DNA from: Xanthomonas sp. F10 | GTDB lineage: Bacteria > Pseudomonadota > Gammaproteobacteria > Xanthomonadales > Xanthomonadaceae | DNA length: 64,000 nt | Assembly: GCF_014206815.1 (NCBI RefSeq) | Contig: NZ_JACHNP010000003.1 | Span: 248,001-312,000 of the forward strand | Direction: 5' to 3' | Shown: positions 17,712-26,741 of the stretch, in pieces | How positions within the stretch are numbered: position 1 is the first letter of the stretch | Layout of the letters: each line of letters begins with the position of its first letter | The notes under the pieces: generated by a model | What the model was told of the DNA's origin: nothing | Database searches by the model: none | The model's input: only the letters and a program-made list of their open reading frames with translations | Position numbers and translations under genes: made by a program

Positions 17712-17726
17712 GCCTGACGCCGCAGC

Positions 17727-17747
17727 TGGCGCGTGGCGACGCACCAA
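17727..17747. repeat. Short hairpin repeat, copy 2
   Basis: TGGCGCGTGGCGACGCACCAA differs from copy 1 at one base only. It lies between the convergent ends of the DUF2884 and DUF488 genes, where the hairpin could help end transcription from either side. Confidence 0.65.
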
Positions 17748-17765
17748 CCGCGCTGTCAGCACCGC

Positions 17766-18344
17766 TCAGGCGTCGAACAGGTCCCCGGTGCGCGGTCCGG
17801 CATCCGCCGTATCCGGCGGATAGACCAGTTGCCCATGCGCGTCGCTGCGCGCGGCCGGATTCAACGTGGCCGGTTCCTGGCGGCCGACATCGATCAGGTG
17901 CACCACCGGGTGGCCCTGGTGCAGCAGATGGTCGCAGATGATCTGGCGGTGGCACTGGCGCCAGTAGGCCTCGGCGCACATCACCGCGCATGCGCCGTCG
18001 TCGCCGAAGGCCTGCAACTCGATCAGCGCCTCGGCGAATTCGCTGCCCAGCGCATAGTCGGCGTAGTTGTGGAAACTGACGCTGCGCCAGTGGCCGTTAC
18101 GCTGCGGATCGACGCCCGGCTGCTTGCCGCGGCGCCCGCCCAGGGCGCGGAAATGCCGGTAGGCGATGCCTGCCGCGGCCAGCGCCGGCGCCAGTGCGCT
18201 GCCGTCGAACTGCGGGAATCGCCGCGAATACGGAAACGCGCGCACGTCGGCCAGGCGGGTGACGCCGGCGCCCTGCAGGATCTGCAGGAAGGTCTCCAGG
18301 CTGCGCGTGGAATGGCCGACGCTGAAGAAGGTCGCCGCGCTCAC
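17766..18344 (-). CDS. DUF488 family protein
   Basis: A 192-residue cytoplasmic protein. The start region FFSVGHSTRSLETFLQIL, the ADVRAFPYSRRFPQFDG segment and CAEAYWRQCHRQII are the characteristic DUF488 motifs (GHS, DVR, P..F, CAE...CHR). The biochemical role is unknown. The GTG start overlaps the stop of the DUF465 gene (GTGA), so the two are cotranslated. Length fits the family. Confidence 0.88.
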   Translation of the reverse strand: MSAATFFSVGHSTRSLETFLQILQGAGVTRLADVRAFPYSRRFPQFDGSALAPALAAAGIAYRHFRALGGRRGKQPGVDPQRNGHWRSVSFHNYADYALGSEFAEALIELQAFGDDGACAVMCAEAYWRQCHRQIICDHLLHQGHPVVHLIDVGRQEPATLNPAARSDAHGQLVYPPDTADAGPRTGDLFDA

Positions 18345-18544
18345 GCCGGTTCGTCGGGGATCAGCAGGTGTTCCAGGCGCATGATGCAGTCCTTCAATTG
18401 CAGCTTGCGCTTCTTCAGCCGCTTGGCTTCCAGCTCGTCGTCCAGGTTGGCCGGGATGCGCTGCAGCTGCTCGTCGAGCGCACGGTGCTCGCGACGCAGG
18501 GCGTCGATGCGCAGGGAGATCTCGGCGGGCGTCAGGGTGTCCAC
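18341..18544 (-). CDS. DUF465 (YdcH-like) small helical protein
   Basis: A 67-residue charged, fully helical protein: LRIDALRREHRALDEQL then ELEAKRLKKRKLQLKDCI. The helical-hairpin pattern with a central Lys-rich KRLKKRKLQLKD is typical of DUF465/YdcH. Function unknown. The GTG start is supported by a TATGCT box 8 bases upstream, which implies a leaderless transcript. It is the first gene of a two-gene operon with DUF488. Confidence 0.85.
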   Translation of the reverse strand: MDTLTPAEISLRIDALRREHRALDEQLQRIPANLDDELEAKRLKKRKLQLKDCIMRLEHLLIPDEPA

Positions 18545-18552
18545 GAGGTTCG

Positions 18553-18558
18553 AGCATA
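18553..18558 (-). promoter_or_regulatory. -10 element placed for a leaderless DUF465 transcript
   Basis: TATGCT on the minus strand ends 8 bases before the GTG start of the DUF465 gene. Confidence 0.4.
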
Positions 18559-18707
18559 CACAGGGCACTGGTCCGCCGTCACCGTGCAGCGCGCCGCTAT
18601 GCCGGGCGCAGGCCAGCCGGCACAATGCGCACGGGGCCGCGGCGGAGGCGGCACCCTCCCACCCTCGTGCCACCCGCGGCAGGATCGCCGCGTCGAAAGG
18701 AGTCAGC

Positions 18708-19286
18708 ATGCGTTCGTTCCGTTCCCCGTTCGTTCTCGCCCTCGCCCTGGCGGCGGCCCTGCCACAACTGGCCGCGGCGGCCGATCCCACGTTCTCCGGC
18801 TTCCTGTGCTGCAACATGCGCAGCGACGGCAGCTGGATCAGCGACAGCAACTACGCCGAAGACGGCAAGCGGGTGATCCCGGCCGGCACGCCGGTGCAGG
18901 TGACCGGCTACGGCCGCTACCGGGTCAATGTGCTGATCGACGGCAAGAAGCAGTCGATCGGCAACGACTACAGCCGCGACCTCGGCAACGCCGCCTTCGC
19001 CCAGCGCTACGTGGTCGCGCAGGATCCCACACCGAAGCTGGCAGCCTACCCGCCGAAGATCCGCGAGGCGATCGCCGCCAACCGTGTGACCCAGGGCATG
19101 ACCCGCGAGCAGGTGCTGATGGCGATGGGCTATCCGATCAGCAGCGAGAACCCGAGCCTGGACGCGCCGCTGTGGCGCTACTGGCTCGACAGCTTCAACG
19201 AGTTCCAGGTGTCCTTCGACGGCAGCGGCAAGGTCGACAAGCTCACCGCCGATCCGAAGACCCAGAACCTGGTCTGGCAGCCGTAA
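18708..19286 (+). CDS. Secreted BamE/SmpA-like protein
   Basis: A 192-residue protein with signal peptide FVLALALAAALPQLAAA. The C-terminal half (VTQGMTREQVLMAMGYP, then LWRYWLDSFNEFQVSFD and GKVDKL) has the pattern of the BamE/SmpA/OmlA fold: G-M-T-x-x-Q-V, a Gly-Pro-like turn, and a W-Y strand pair. There is no lipobox Cys, so it is probably soluble in the periplasm. AAAGGAG lies 5 bases before the ATG. The specific function is unknown; it is not the main BamE. Confidence 0.75.
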   Translation: MRSFRSPFVLALALAAALPQLAAAADPTFSGFLCCNMRSDGSWISDSNYAEDGKRVIPAGTPVQVTGYGRYRVNVLIDGKKQSIGNDYSRDLGNAAFAQRYVVAQDPTPKLAAYPPKIREAIAANRVTQGMTREQVLMAMGYPISSENPSLDAPLWRYWLDSFNEFQVSFDGSGKVDKLTADPKTQNLVWQP

Positions 19287-19415
19287 TCCTGGCGCGCAGC
19301 CGCGCGCCCTGGCGCCGCACTCCGGACCAGACAGGAGGCGGCGCGCACCGCGTGCATGGCCGCAGCGTCAGGCGGCCATTGCGCACCGACGCCGGGGCCG
19401 GCGCCCCCGCTGCGC

Positions 19416-20789
19416 TCAACGACTCAGCACCTGCGGCGGATCGTTCCGCGTCGGGCCCTGTTGCGACGCCTGCAGCGCCTGCTCCTGCGCCTGGCGCTGC
19501 GCCTGCTCCTGCTGCGCCCCCAGTTGCTGCAGCTGCTGGTGGGTCTCCTGCGCCGGCCGCGCGATCGCCTCGCTGGTCGGCATGTGCGCGCGATTGGCGT
19601 AGGGATCGGGGGAGACGTCGCCCCCGCTGCGGTACACGAACGCCAGTTCGCCGCTCTGATGGGAAGCAGTGGGCCGGTTGAAGCCGACCGACAACTGGTC
19701 GCGCTCGCTGAAGCCGTTCTGCCTGGCCAACAGGGTCAGGCTGGCGGTCATGCGCTCGCTGTTGTCGTCCCAGCCCTTGCCGATCGCCTGTTCGGCCTGG
19801 GCCACGCCGGTGCGCACCCGGTCGTGCAGGGCGCGGTCGGCGCCACCCGGCGCGGCGGCGGGCTCGCCGGCACGCGGCGCGGGCGGCTGCGCCTGCGGCT
19901 CGGGCTTCGGTGTCGGCGCGGGACCGTCGCGGAATCCTGTCGGCAGCAGATCGCGCGGCACCTGCGTGGCATCGATGCCGACCGCCTTGAGGTCGGCATG
20001 CACCGCCGGCGGCGTGCGCTCGGGGTGCTGCGCCTGCGCCCGGTCCTCGGCATTGGCGATCTGCGCCAGCGCGCGCTCGCCATAGTGCTGCGGGTAGCCG
20101 CGCGCGTCGTAAAACAGCTTGCCCATCGCCTCCACGTTGCGCGGATTGTCGGCGTCGATCTTCAGATCCTTGCCGAAGCTCAGCCCGTCCTTGGCGGTGT
20201 AGGTGGCCTTGCCGCCCACACCCTGCTTGTCGATGTAGCTCGCCATCTCGGTGCTGGCGTTGTACAGGTCCTTGAGCGTGGCCTTGGGATTGTTGCGGGT
20301 GACGTAGTCGGCCAGCGTATTGACCCCGGCGATCTCGTCCTTGGCCTCGCGCGTGCGCTGTTCCTGCCCGTAGGCCTTGAGCGCGGCGGTGTAGTCGTGC
20401 GGCGAGGGCGAGGCGGCGATGCCGTCGATCTTGGCGGCGAACGCCGCATTGCTGCGGTCGATGGCCGTCTTGTTGATGGCATGGCCGATCTCGTGGCCCA
20501 GCACGATGCGGGCGGTGTTGGCCGAATCGTCGCGCGGGGAATGCATCTTCGCCGTTGCCAACACATCCATGGGCAGCTCGATCTGCCCCGTGCGCGGGCT
20601 ATACGACCCGGTGCCCGCCTCGGGGCTGGGCGCGAAGCCGGACAGCTGCTGTTGCCCGATCGCCTGTTGCACGCGCGAGCGCAGCTCCGGGGTGTTGTCC
20701 AGCATCTGCCGCAGCGCCTGGCCTTCCTTCGGATGCGCCTGCGCGAAGGTGTCGACCATGCCCTTCAGGCGTTCGTCGTCGTGTGCCAT
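19416..20789 (-). CDS. X-T4SS antibacterial effector: zinc-metallopeptidase domain plus XVIPCD
   Basis: A 457-residue protein. Residues about 1-270 hold a metallopeptidase-like domain with ARIVLGHEIGHAINKTA (HExxH) and a downstream Glu in AKDEIAGVNTLADYV that could be the third zinc ligand. A Pro/Ala linker leads to a C-terminal XVIPCD: ADRALHDRVRTGVAQAEQA, GWDDNSERMTASLTLLAR, RAHMPTSEAIARPAQETHQQ and a Gln-rich tail. XVIPCD is known to dock effectors to VirD4 of the Xanthomonadales type IV secretion system that kills rival bacteria. AAGGAG lies 7 bases before the ATG. The lipoprotein gene 11 bases upstream is the probable immunity partner. Target (peptidoglycan or protein) is unknown; no secretion machinery lies in the window. 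Confidence 0.88.
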   Translation of the reverse strand: MAHDDERLKGMVDTFAQAHPKEGQALRQMLDNTPELRSRVQQAIGQQQLSGFAPSPEAGTGSYSPRTGQIELPMDVLATAKMHSPRDDSANTARIVLGHEIGHAINKTAIDRSNAAFAAKIDGIAASPSPHDYTAALKAYGQEQRTREAKDEIAGVNTLADYVTRNNPKATLKDLYNASTEMASYIDKQGVGGKATYTAKDGLSFGKDLKIDADNPRNVEAMGKLFYDARGYPQHYGERALAQIANAEDRAQAQHPERTPPAVHADLKAVGIDATQVPRDLLPTGFRDGPAPTPKPEPQAQPPAPRAGEPAAAPGGADRALHDRVRTGVAQAEQAIGKGWDDNSERMTASLTLLARQNGFSERDQLSVGFNRPTASHQSGELAFVYRSGGDVSPDPYANRAHMPTSEAIARPAQETHQQLQQLGAQQEQAQRQAQEQALQASQQGPTRNDPPQVLSR

Positions 20790-20800
20790 CTCCGCGCTCC

Positions 20801-21436
20801 TTATGCGTCGACCAGGATCTGCAGCATCTCCACGCACGCCTGCGCATCGTGCTCGCCGGCGTCCTTGCCGACGAAGGCGTACACCGACACCGCGCCGCGT
20901 TCGAAATGCCAGCGGCCGGCGCTGCCCGGACGCGGCGGCGCGATCCAGTGCGACACGAAGCCGGCCGCGACCAGCGCCTGGCGATAGCCGGCCAACGATT
21001 GCGTGCACTGCGCCGGCGCCGCGCCCGGCGCGGGCGTGAAGCGCAGGTCCAGCCGCGACGGCGGCGCATCGTCGGCATCGGCGACCGATTCCAGCGTATA
21101 GCCGCCACCGCCGGCGAGCGTGCCGGACGCGCTGAACGCATGCCCGCCCTCGTCCTCGACCTGCAGACCGGTCTGCGCCGCGACCTGGGTGGCGACCAGA
21201 TCCTGCCTGCCGCCGACCGCCAGGATCAACCGTACTACGCCTTGTGCCAGGTGTTCTGGCGTCATCTCCGACATGGTCCGCTCCGTGTGTGCAGGGGTGA
21301 TCGAGGGGGAAGAAGGCTGTGCGCCGGCGCAGGCGGCCAGCAGCGCGGTGGCCAGCACCAGGGCCGTGTGCAGCGCCGGGCGCGTGCCGGCTGCGCGCCG
21401 CGACCGGCGGCCATTGCGATGAAACATCCGCTCCAT
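20801..21436 (-). CDS. Putative X-Tfi immunity lipoprotein
   Basis: A 211-residue protein with a basic N-terminus and lipobox LLAAC (Cys about residue 35), so it is predicted to be anchored in the periplasm. The mature part (ARG-poor, GGYTLESVADADD, LDLRFTPAPG, AGRWHFERGAVSVYAFVG) looks like a small alpha/beta domain with no named family. It ends 11 bases before the XVIPCD effector on the same strand; in this secretion system effectors are encoded with periplasmic, often lipidated, inhibitors. GGAGAGG lies about 6 bases before the chosen ATG; other ATGs lie upstream and 9 bases downstream. Immunity function is inferred from context. Confidence 0.72.
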   Translation of the reverse strand: MERMFHRNGRRSRRAAGTRPALHTALVLATALLAACAGAQPSSPSITPAHTERTMSEMTPEHLAQGVVRLILAVGGRQDLVATQVAAQTGLQVEDEGGHAFSASGTLAGGGGYTLESVADADDAPPSRLDLRFTPAPGAAPAQCTQSLAGYRQALVAAGFVSHWIAPPRPGSAGRWHFERGAVSVYAFVGKDAGEHDAQACVEMLQILVDA

Positions 21437-21545
21437 GAAACGCCTCTCCGTCAAACGCCTTCCGCGCATCGGGACGCGCTCAGGCATGAGCGGGCAATTG
21501 TAGCCAGGGCGCTACCACCACGCAGCCCGCGGCCGCACCGCCGCA

Positions 21546-22109
21546 TCAATCCCAATCGGCGCGGCGCTGCCAGACGAAGCCGGGCAGGTCGATGCGCTTG
21601 CGCGGCGTGCCATCCCAGTCCACGGTGAAGCCCGCCGCACGCAACGCTGCGGCAACCTGTTGGCCGACCGCCAGGTCCGCCTCCTCGCGCCCGTCCAGAT
21701 CGCCGAACGCCAGCATCAGCCCGCCACCGTCGATCGCCCGCTCCATGTCCTGGCCATGGTAGAAGCAGTAGCCGTGATAGCGCCTGTCCGGCGCGTCGGC
21801 CACCGCCTGGCTCACGTCGGCGTGGCCCTCGGACATGGTGTAGCCGGCATTGGCCAGCGCACAGATGCCGTCCTGGTGCAGCCGCTCGAACAGCGCCTCG
21901 AGCCGGTCGCAATCGGTCTGCGCCGGCCAGGTCTGCTCCGCCTGCTGCTTGGCCTGCCACTGGCTGGCGACCGAGGCGCGCAGCATCGCCTCGTCGCAGT
22001 CGTCTTCGAGGATGTCCTCGATCATCTCCTGGATCTCGTCCTGGGAGTAGAACCCGGACCAGACCCATTTGCGGATCGCGTCGGACACGTAGGCGTCAGA
22101 TTCGTTCAT
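21546..22109 (-). CDS. DUF6891-like hypothetical protein
   Basis: A 187-residue acidic cytoplasmic protein. It begins with YVSDAIRKWVWSGFYSQDEI and IEDILEDDCDEAMLR, has CDRLEALFERLHQDGICALAN and YHGYCFYHGQDMERAI, and ends DWDGTPRKRIDLPGF-VWQ. This pattern fits DUF6891 proteins, whose function is unknown. It lies upstream of the effector pair on the same strand but 109 bases away with an unrelated look, so a link to the effector is uncertain. AGGA lies 8 bases before the ATG. Confidence 0.75.
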   Translation of the reverse strand: MNESDAYVSDAIRKWVWSGFYSQDEIQEMIEDILEDDCDEAMLRASVASQWQAKQQAEQTWPAQTDCDRLEALFERLHQDGICALANAGYTMSEGHADVSQAVADAPDRRYHGYCFYHGQDMERAIDGGGLMLAFGDLDGREEADLAVGQQVAAALRAAGFTVDWDGTPRKRIDLPGFVWQRRADWD

Positions 22110-22308
22110 GGCAGATCCTGCGAGCGTTCGGATCGGCCATGATTCCACACGTCACCCGTCGCTGCAGGTGGCCACGACCCGACGGACACCGGCGATTGCC
22201 ATGAAACACCATCCGCGACTGTCGGCCGCGCTGCGCGAACGCACACCACGCCACCCCGGGGGGCGTGGCGTGCGCGCTGCGGTTCCGCAGCGCGCCGTCT
22301 CGGCGACC

Positions 22309-24516
22309 CTAGCCGGCGTATTCGACCAGCAGCGGCGCCGCCACCCGCTGCAGACCACGCCTGGCGCTCGAGGGAGCGGCCGCGCCCAAGGGCTTGGCCT
22401 GGCTCCGCGCCGGCATGTCGCCGGTGCTGCCCGCCACGCGGAACAGCGTCACCGCCTCGCCGAGCTGGATGGCCTGCTCTTCCATCGCCTGGGCCGCCGC
22501 CGCGGCTTCTTCCACCAGGGCGGCGTTCTGCTGGGTGGCCTGGTCCATGTGGGTGATGGTCTGGGTGACCTGTTCGATGCCGCTCGACTGCTCCTGCGAA
22601 GCGGCCGAGATCTCGGTCATGAAGTCGGTCACGCGCTGCACGCTGGCGACGATCTCGTGCATGGTGCTGCCGGCGCTGTTGACCAGCAGCGAGCCTGCGT
22701 CCACCTTGCTCACCGAGTCGTCGATCAGCTGCTTGATCTCCTTGGCGGCCTCGGCCGAGCGCTGCGCCAGCACCCGCACTTCGCTGGCGACCACGGCAAA
22801 CCCGCGGCCCTGCTCGCCGGCGCGCGCGGCTTCCACCGCGGCGTTGAGCGCGAGGATGTTGGTCTGGAAGGCGATGCCGTCGATTACGCCGATGATGTCG
22901 GCGATCCGCCTGGATGAGGTCTGGATGCCGTTCATCGTGTCGATGACCTCGGCCACCACCGCGCCGCCTTGCGACGCCACCGCGGTCGCGCCGATGGCCA
23001 ACTGATTGGCCTGGCTGGCGCGTTCGGCATTCTGGCGCACGGTGGAGGTCAGCTCCTCCATCGAGGCGGCGGTTTCCTCCAGGCTGGCGGCCTGCTGCTC
23101 GGTACGACGCGACAGATCGGCGTTGCCGGCGGCGATCTCGCCGGCGGCGCCGGTGATCTGCCCGGCCGCATGCTGGATGCGGCCAACGATCCCGGTCAGC
23201 TGGGCCACGGTGGCATCGGCATCCTCGCGCATCTGCGCGAACACGCCCTGGAACTGCCCCTCCATGCGCGTGGTCAGGTCGCCGCTGGCGATGTCCTGCA
23301 GCAGTTTGGACAGCGCCTGCAGATTGTCGTCGGTGGTCGCCATCAACTGGTTCAACCCCTCGACCATCTCGCGGAAGTCGTACTGGAAGCGCGCCGTGTC
23401 GCCGCGCACGGCGAAGTCGCCGGCGGCCGCGGCGTCGACCAGCCGCCCGATCTCGGCGTTCATCGCCGACAGATTGCGCTTGACCTGGTCCATGGTCTCG
23501 GTGAGCGCGGCCTGCTCGCCGGGCAGGCGATCCATGTCCTGCGACAGGTCGCCGATCGCGTAGCGTCCCATGATCTCGAGCAGGCGCTGCTGGAGGCTCA
23601 CGTGCATGTCGAGCAACGCATTGCTCTCGCGCACCATGCGCCCGTACTCGCCGGGAAACGCGTGCTCGTCCATGCGCCGGCTGACGTCGCCGTGCTCGTG
23701 GTGCCTGGCCACCTGCGACTGCGCCGCCATCACCGCCTGCAGCTGCGCCTGCATGCGGTCCATGCTGGTCAGCAGGCGGCCGGTCTCGTCCTTGGGCTGC
23801 GGCGGGATCCGATGGTCCAGCCGGCCCTGGGCGATGGATTCGGCGATTTCGGTCGCGCGCCCGAGCGGCCCGGCCAGGCTGCGGGTGATCAGCACGCTCA
23901 AGATCGCGCCGAGCACCGCCGCCAGCAGGCCGAACCCGATCAAGGCACGATTGCTGAACAGCAGGGCCGCCTGGATCTCGTCGGAACTGAGCGCGTTCTG
24001 CCGGATCTGCAGATCGACCGCGTTCTGGATCACCTGCACGCGCCGCGCCAGCAGCGGCGCGGCATCGCCGTACAGCAGTTGCCTGGCCGCCTCGATCTCG
24101 CCGGAACTGGCCAGCGCCAGCACCCGGCTGTTGACCGACCGTGCGGCCGCCTGCGCGTCATGGATCTCCTTGCGCATGGCCAGACCCGCCGGCGTGCCCG
24201 GCAGGGCGTCCAGCGCCTTGCGACGGCGATCGTTGTCGACGCGGATCTCCTGGATCTTGGCGGCGAGCGCCGGGCGCTTGTCGGCCGGCGACAGCATCAT
24301 GTCGCGCAGGTAGCGCTCCGCGCTCATATTGTTGCGCAGCATGGTGTACAGCAGTTCGGTCTTCAGATTGTTCTCGTGGACGATCTTGTCGACCGCCTGA
24401 CGCACATTGTGGAACTGGTAGAGCGCCAAGGTAGAGGAAGCGCCAAGCAGCACGATCAGCAGGCCGAACGACAGCGCAAGGCGCTGACTCACCTTGAAGG
24501 AGTGGAAGAAATGCAT
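22309..24516 (-). CDS. Methyl-accepting chemotaxis protein, poly-HAMP type (first of two)
   Basis: A 735-residue inner-membrane chemoreceptor. TM1 ([20 protein letters not shown]), a four-helix-bundle-type periplasmic domain (about residues 30-190), TM2 ([19 protein letters not shown]), then HAMP and at least one more HAMP-like region ([30 protein letters not shown]), and the signalling hairpin with [20 protein letters not shown] and [18 protein letters not shown]. Methylation-helix Glu/Gln repeats are present; no C-terminal CheR-binding pentapeptide is visible. The ligand is unknown. No good ribosome-binding site precedes the chosen ATG, but it gives the expected short cytoplasmic N-terminus. 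Confidence 0.93.
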   Translation of the reverse strand: MHFFHSFKVSQRLALSFGLLIVLLGASSTLALYQFHNVRQAVDKIVHENNLKTELLYTMLRNNMSAERYLRDMMLSPADKRPALAAKIQEIRVDNDRRRKALDALPGTPAGLAMRKEIHDAQAAARSVNSRVLALASSGEIEAARQLLYGDAAPLLARRVQVIQNAVDLQIRQNALSSDEIQAALLFSNRALIGFGLLAAVLGAILSVLITRSLAGPLGRATEIAESIAQGRLDHRIPPQPKDETGRLLTSMDRMQAQLQAVMAAQSQVARHHEHGDVSRRMDEHAFPGEYGRMVRESNALLDMHVSLQQRLLEIMGRYAIGDLSQDMDRLPGEQAALTETMDQVKRNLSAMNAEIGRLVDAAAAGDFAVRGDTARFQYDFREMVEGLNQLMATTDDNLQALSKLLQDIASGDLTTRMEGQFQGVFAQMREDADATVAQLTGIVGRIQHAAGQITGAAGEIAAGNADLSRRTEQQAASLEETAASMEELTSTVRQNAERASQANQLAIGATAVASQGGAVVAEVIDTMNGIQTSSRRIADIIGVIDGIAFQTNILALNAAVEAARAGEQGRGFAVVASEVRVLAQRSAEAAKEIKQLIDDSVSKVDAGSLLVNSAGSTMHEIVASVQRVTDFMTEISAASQEQSSGIEQVTQTITHMDQATQQNAALVEEAAAAAQAMEEQAIQLGEAVTLFRVAGSTGDMPARSQAKPLGAAAPSSARRGLQRVAAPLLVEYAG

Positions 24517-24861
24517 CCGGGGGGACTCGCGAGGGGGGGTACCTCTATCGGTATCTGCATCGCGAACTTGACCCCCAGCGCACGACCCAGGTCGCAAATC
24601 CGGACATTCGCAGGCGCAGACGTCGCCGGCGCCGCGCCATCGCGCAACACCGTCGATGCCCAGGAAAGCAGATACGCCACCGTATCGTCCGCAGCGCGTG
24701 CGCAGGCTCGAACGGCGTTGTTTGGCGTGCACCGCAACGCGCGTCATGCCTGCAATGGCGAGGTCCGCGCGGCTCTCCTCATCCCGGCGACGGAGGCGCG
24801 GTCGCAGCGGCCAAGCCGGCGCGACCGCGCGGTGCCGTGCACGTCATGACAGTGGATCGGC
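24517..24861. other. Gene-free spacer between the chemoreceptor and the beta-helix gene
   Basis: No convincing gene is visible. It should hold the chemoreceptor promoter on the minus strand. A less GC-rich stretch with short T-rich words lies around 24540-24560, but no box can be assigned. Confidence 0.35.
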
Positions 24862-26454
24862 CTACTTGACCTCCACCGCGCCGAGATCGCACACGGCGGT
24901 ATCGCGGGGATTGCCGCGCTGGTCGATGGCGGCGCAGCCGCTGCCTGCATTCAACGCCGGGCTGTTGACCGCAGGCAGCTGGGTGAGCGTCGGTCCGCCG
25001 TTGTTGGCGGGGGCCGACAGCAGCGGATCGGCCGCTTTCACATTGCCCGCGGCCAGGCAGGCGTTCGGCCACACCGCACCCTTGGCCGAGTATTCGATGA
25101 GGTTGTTGCCGGTGTTGCTCTGGTTGTTGCAGAACACCCGCTCGGTCTTGGAATACAGGATGCTGTTGCGCAGGTCGAACCTGTCGCCGAACAGCGTCAC
25201 CCACGGCGTGTTCTCGGCGAAGGTGACGTTGTTGAAGCGCACGCTGGGGCTGCCCTGGTCGCCATTGGCCGGCTGCCAGCCGACATGCTGGATGGCCGCG
25301 CCCACGCCCTTGGCGGAGTTGCCGTAGAAGGTGCTGTTGCTGACGTCGCAGGCGCCGTAGCAATCCAGGTACAGCGCGCCGGCGTTGCCCTGTTCGGCCT
25401 TGTTGGACAGGAAGCTGGTCTCGGCGACGCGGATGGTGCCCGGCGTGGTGATGGCGGTGCCGGCATGCGAGGTGTCGGTGAAGCCCATGCTGATGCGGGC
25501 GCCGCCGCCCGGGCCACCGGTGGCGACGTTGTTGGCGAAGGTCGAATACTTCACGTCGATGGTATCCGGCGCGTACGCCCACAGCGTGGCGCCGCCGGAA
25601 CCGTTGGCGGCGACATTGTTGCGGACCACGGTACCGCACACCGCCAGCGTGCCGCCGCTGCCGACGCCGCCCTTGAGATAGCCGGCCAGCGACGCGCCGT
25701 CGGTGTCGATCGCGCCGCCGCCGCCGAAATTGCCGGCATCGGGGAATCCTTGCGGCGCATTGATCGCCTGGTTGTTGGCGAACTCCGAGCCGACGATGGT
25801 CAGCCCGCTGAGCTGGGTGTACAGCGCGCCGCCGAGCCAGGAGCTGTTCTTGTAGAAGCCGCTGCGGACGATGGTCACCTCGGCGTCGCTGCCGGCGAAG
25901 ATGGCGCCGCCGCCGATGCTGCTGCGGTTGGCCAGGAACTGGCTGTTGAGGACTTCCAGTTTGCCGCGGTAGCCGACCTTGATCGCGCCGCCGCCCCAGG
26001 TGCCCGGGTCGTAGGCCTGGTTGGACGCCGGCTGCACCGAACTGCCGTTCTGCAGTTTCAGGTTGCGCACCGACAGCGCGCTGCCGGCGTTGACCAGCAG
26101 GATTCTGACGGACTGGCGACCATCCAGGGTGATCCTGCCCTGGCCATCGATCACAGTGGGCGTCGTCGCCGCGATCACGATCGAACGGTCGACCGCGATG
26201 CTGGTCGGCTGGGCGCCACAGTTGAAGGTGATGTAGCCGCCTTGCGCAGCGGCGGCGGCCAGCGCACTGGCGGTGCAACTGGCCTGCGTGCCGTTGCCGA
26301 CCACAGTGGCCGCGGCCGGAAGAGCCCAAGCCTGCGGCACGCTGCATTGTGGGGCCGCAGGCACGGCGGCGATCGCCGTGGCGGTGGTCATGAGGGCGAG
26401 CACACCCAGCGCGCGGGCGCTGGTGGTGAGGGAAAGCGTCGTGGTCATGATCAT
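24862..26454 (-). CDS. Secreted right-handed beta-helix protein with choice-of-anchor Q-type C-terminus
   Basis: A 530-residue exported protein. After a signal peptide (ARALGVLALMTTATAIAA) come many short repeats typical of pectin-lyase-like/POMP beta-helices: GGGAI, NSQFLANRSSIGGGAIF, GGALYTQ, NSTFYGNSAKGVGAA, NNVTFAENT. The C-terminus has ADPLLSAPANNGGPTLT, NSPALNAGSGC and QRGNPRDTAVCDLGAVE, the DUF/choice-of-anchor Q pattern. Such proteins bind or cleave polysaccharide or act as adhesins; no catalytic residues can be assigned. Single gene. Two closely spaced ATGs are possible as start; the first is used. Confidence 0.85.
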   Translation of the reverse strand: MIMTTTLSLTTSARALGVLALMTTATAIAAVPAAPQCSVPQAWALPAAATVVGNGTQASCTASALAAAAAQGGYITFNCGAQPTSIAVDRSIVIAATTPTVIDGQGRITLDGRQSVRILLVNAGSALSVRNLKLQNGSSVQPASNQAYDPGTWGGGAIKVGYRGKLEVLNSQFLANRSSIGGGAIFAGSDAEVTIVRSGFYKNSSWLGGALYTQLSGLTIVGSEFANNQAINAPQGFPDAGNFGGGGAIDTDGASLAGYLKGGVGSGGTLAVCGTVVRNNVAANGSGGATLWAYAPDTIDVKYSTFANNVATGGPGGGARISMGFTDTSHAGTAITTPGTIRVAETSFLSNKAEQGNAGALYLDCYGACDVSNSTFYGNSAKGVGAAIQHVGWQPANGDQGSPSVRFNNVTFAENTPWVTLFGDRFDLRNSILYSKTERVFCNNQSNTGNNLIEYSAKGAVWPNACLAAGNVKAADPLLSAPANNGGPTLTQLPAVNSPALNAGSGCAAIDQRGNPRDTAVCDLGAVEVK

Positions 26455-26741
26455 GCTCGATAGGGTTGCGGGGGAAACAACACGACGCACGACAGTCATC
26501 CGGCTGTCACCGCGTCACTGACACTTCGAGTGCAACCGGCGGGCCTGCGCCGACCGGCGGCATAGGGTGCTTGAGCGCGTGGCGATCGACCGGAACGCAC
26601 GTAACAGATTGCGCGATGGCAGATGCATCGCATGCGACAGCGCGCGAATGCGCGGCGCGCTGCACGATTTGGTTGGGGCGCAGGACACGTTCCGGCAATG
26701 CAGGCATGTGCAGCGCTCGCGTTCGACACGCGTGGCCTGCG

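Noticed and set aside
18708-18740. PIP-box-like TTCGT...TTCGT pair
   Set aside because: It lies inside the signal-peptide codons of the BamE-like gene and the spacing is too short for a plant-inducible promoter.
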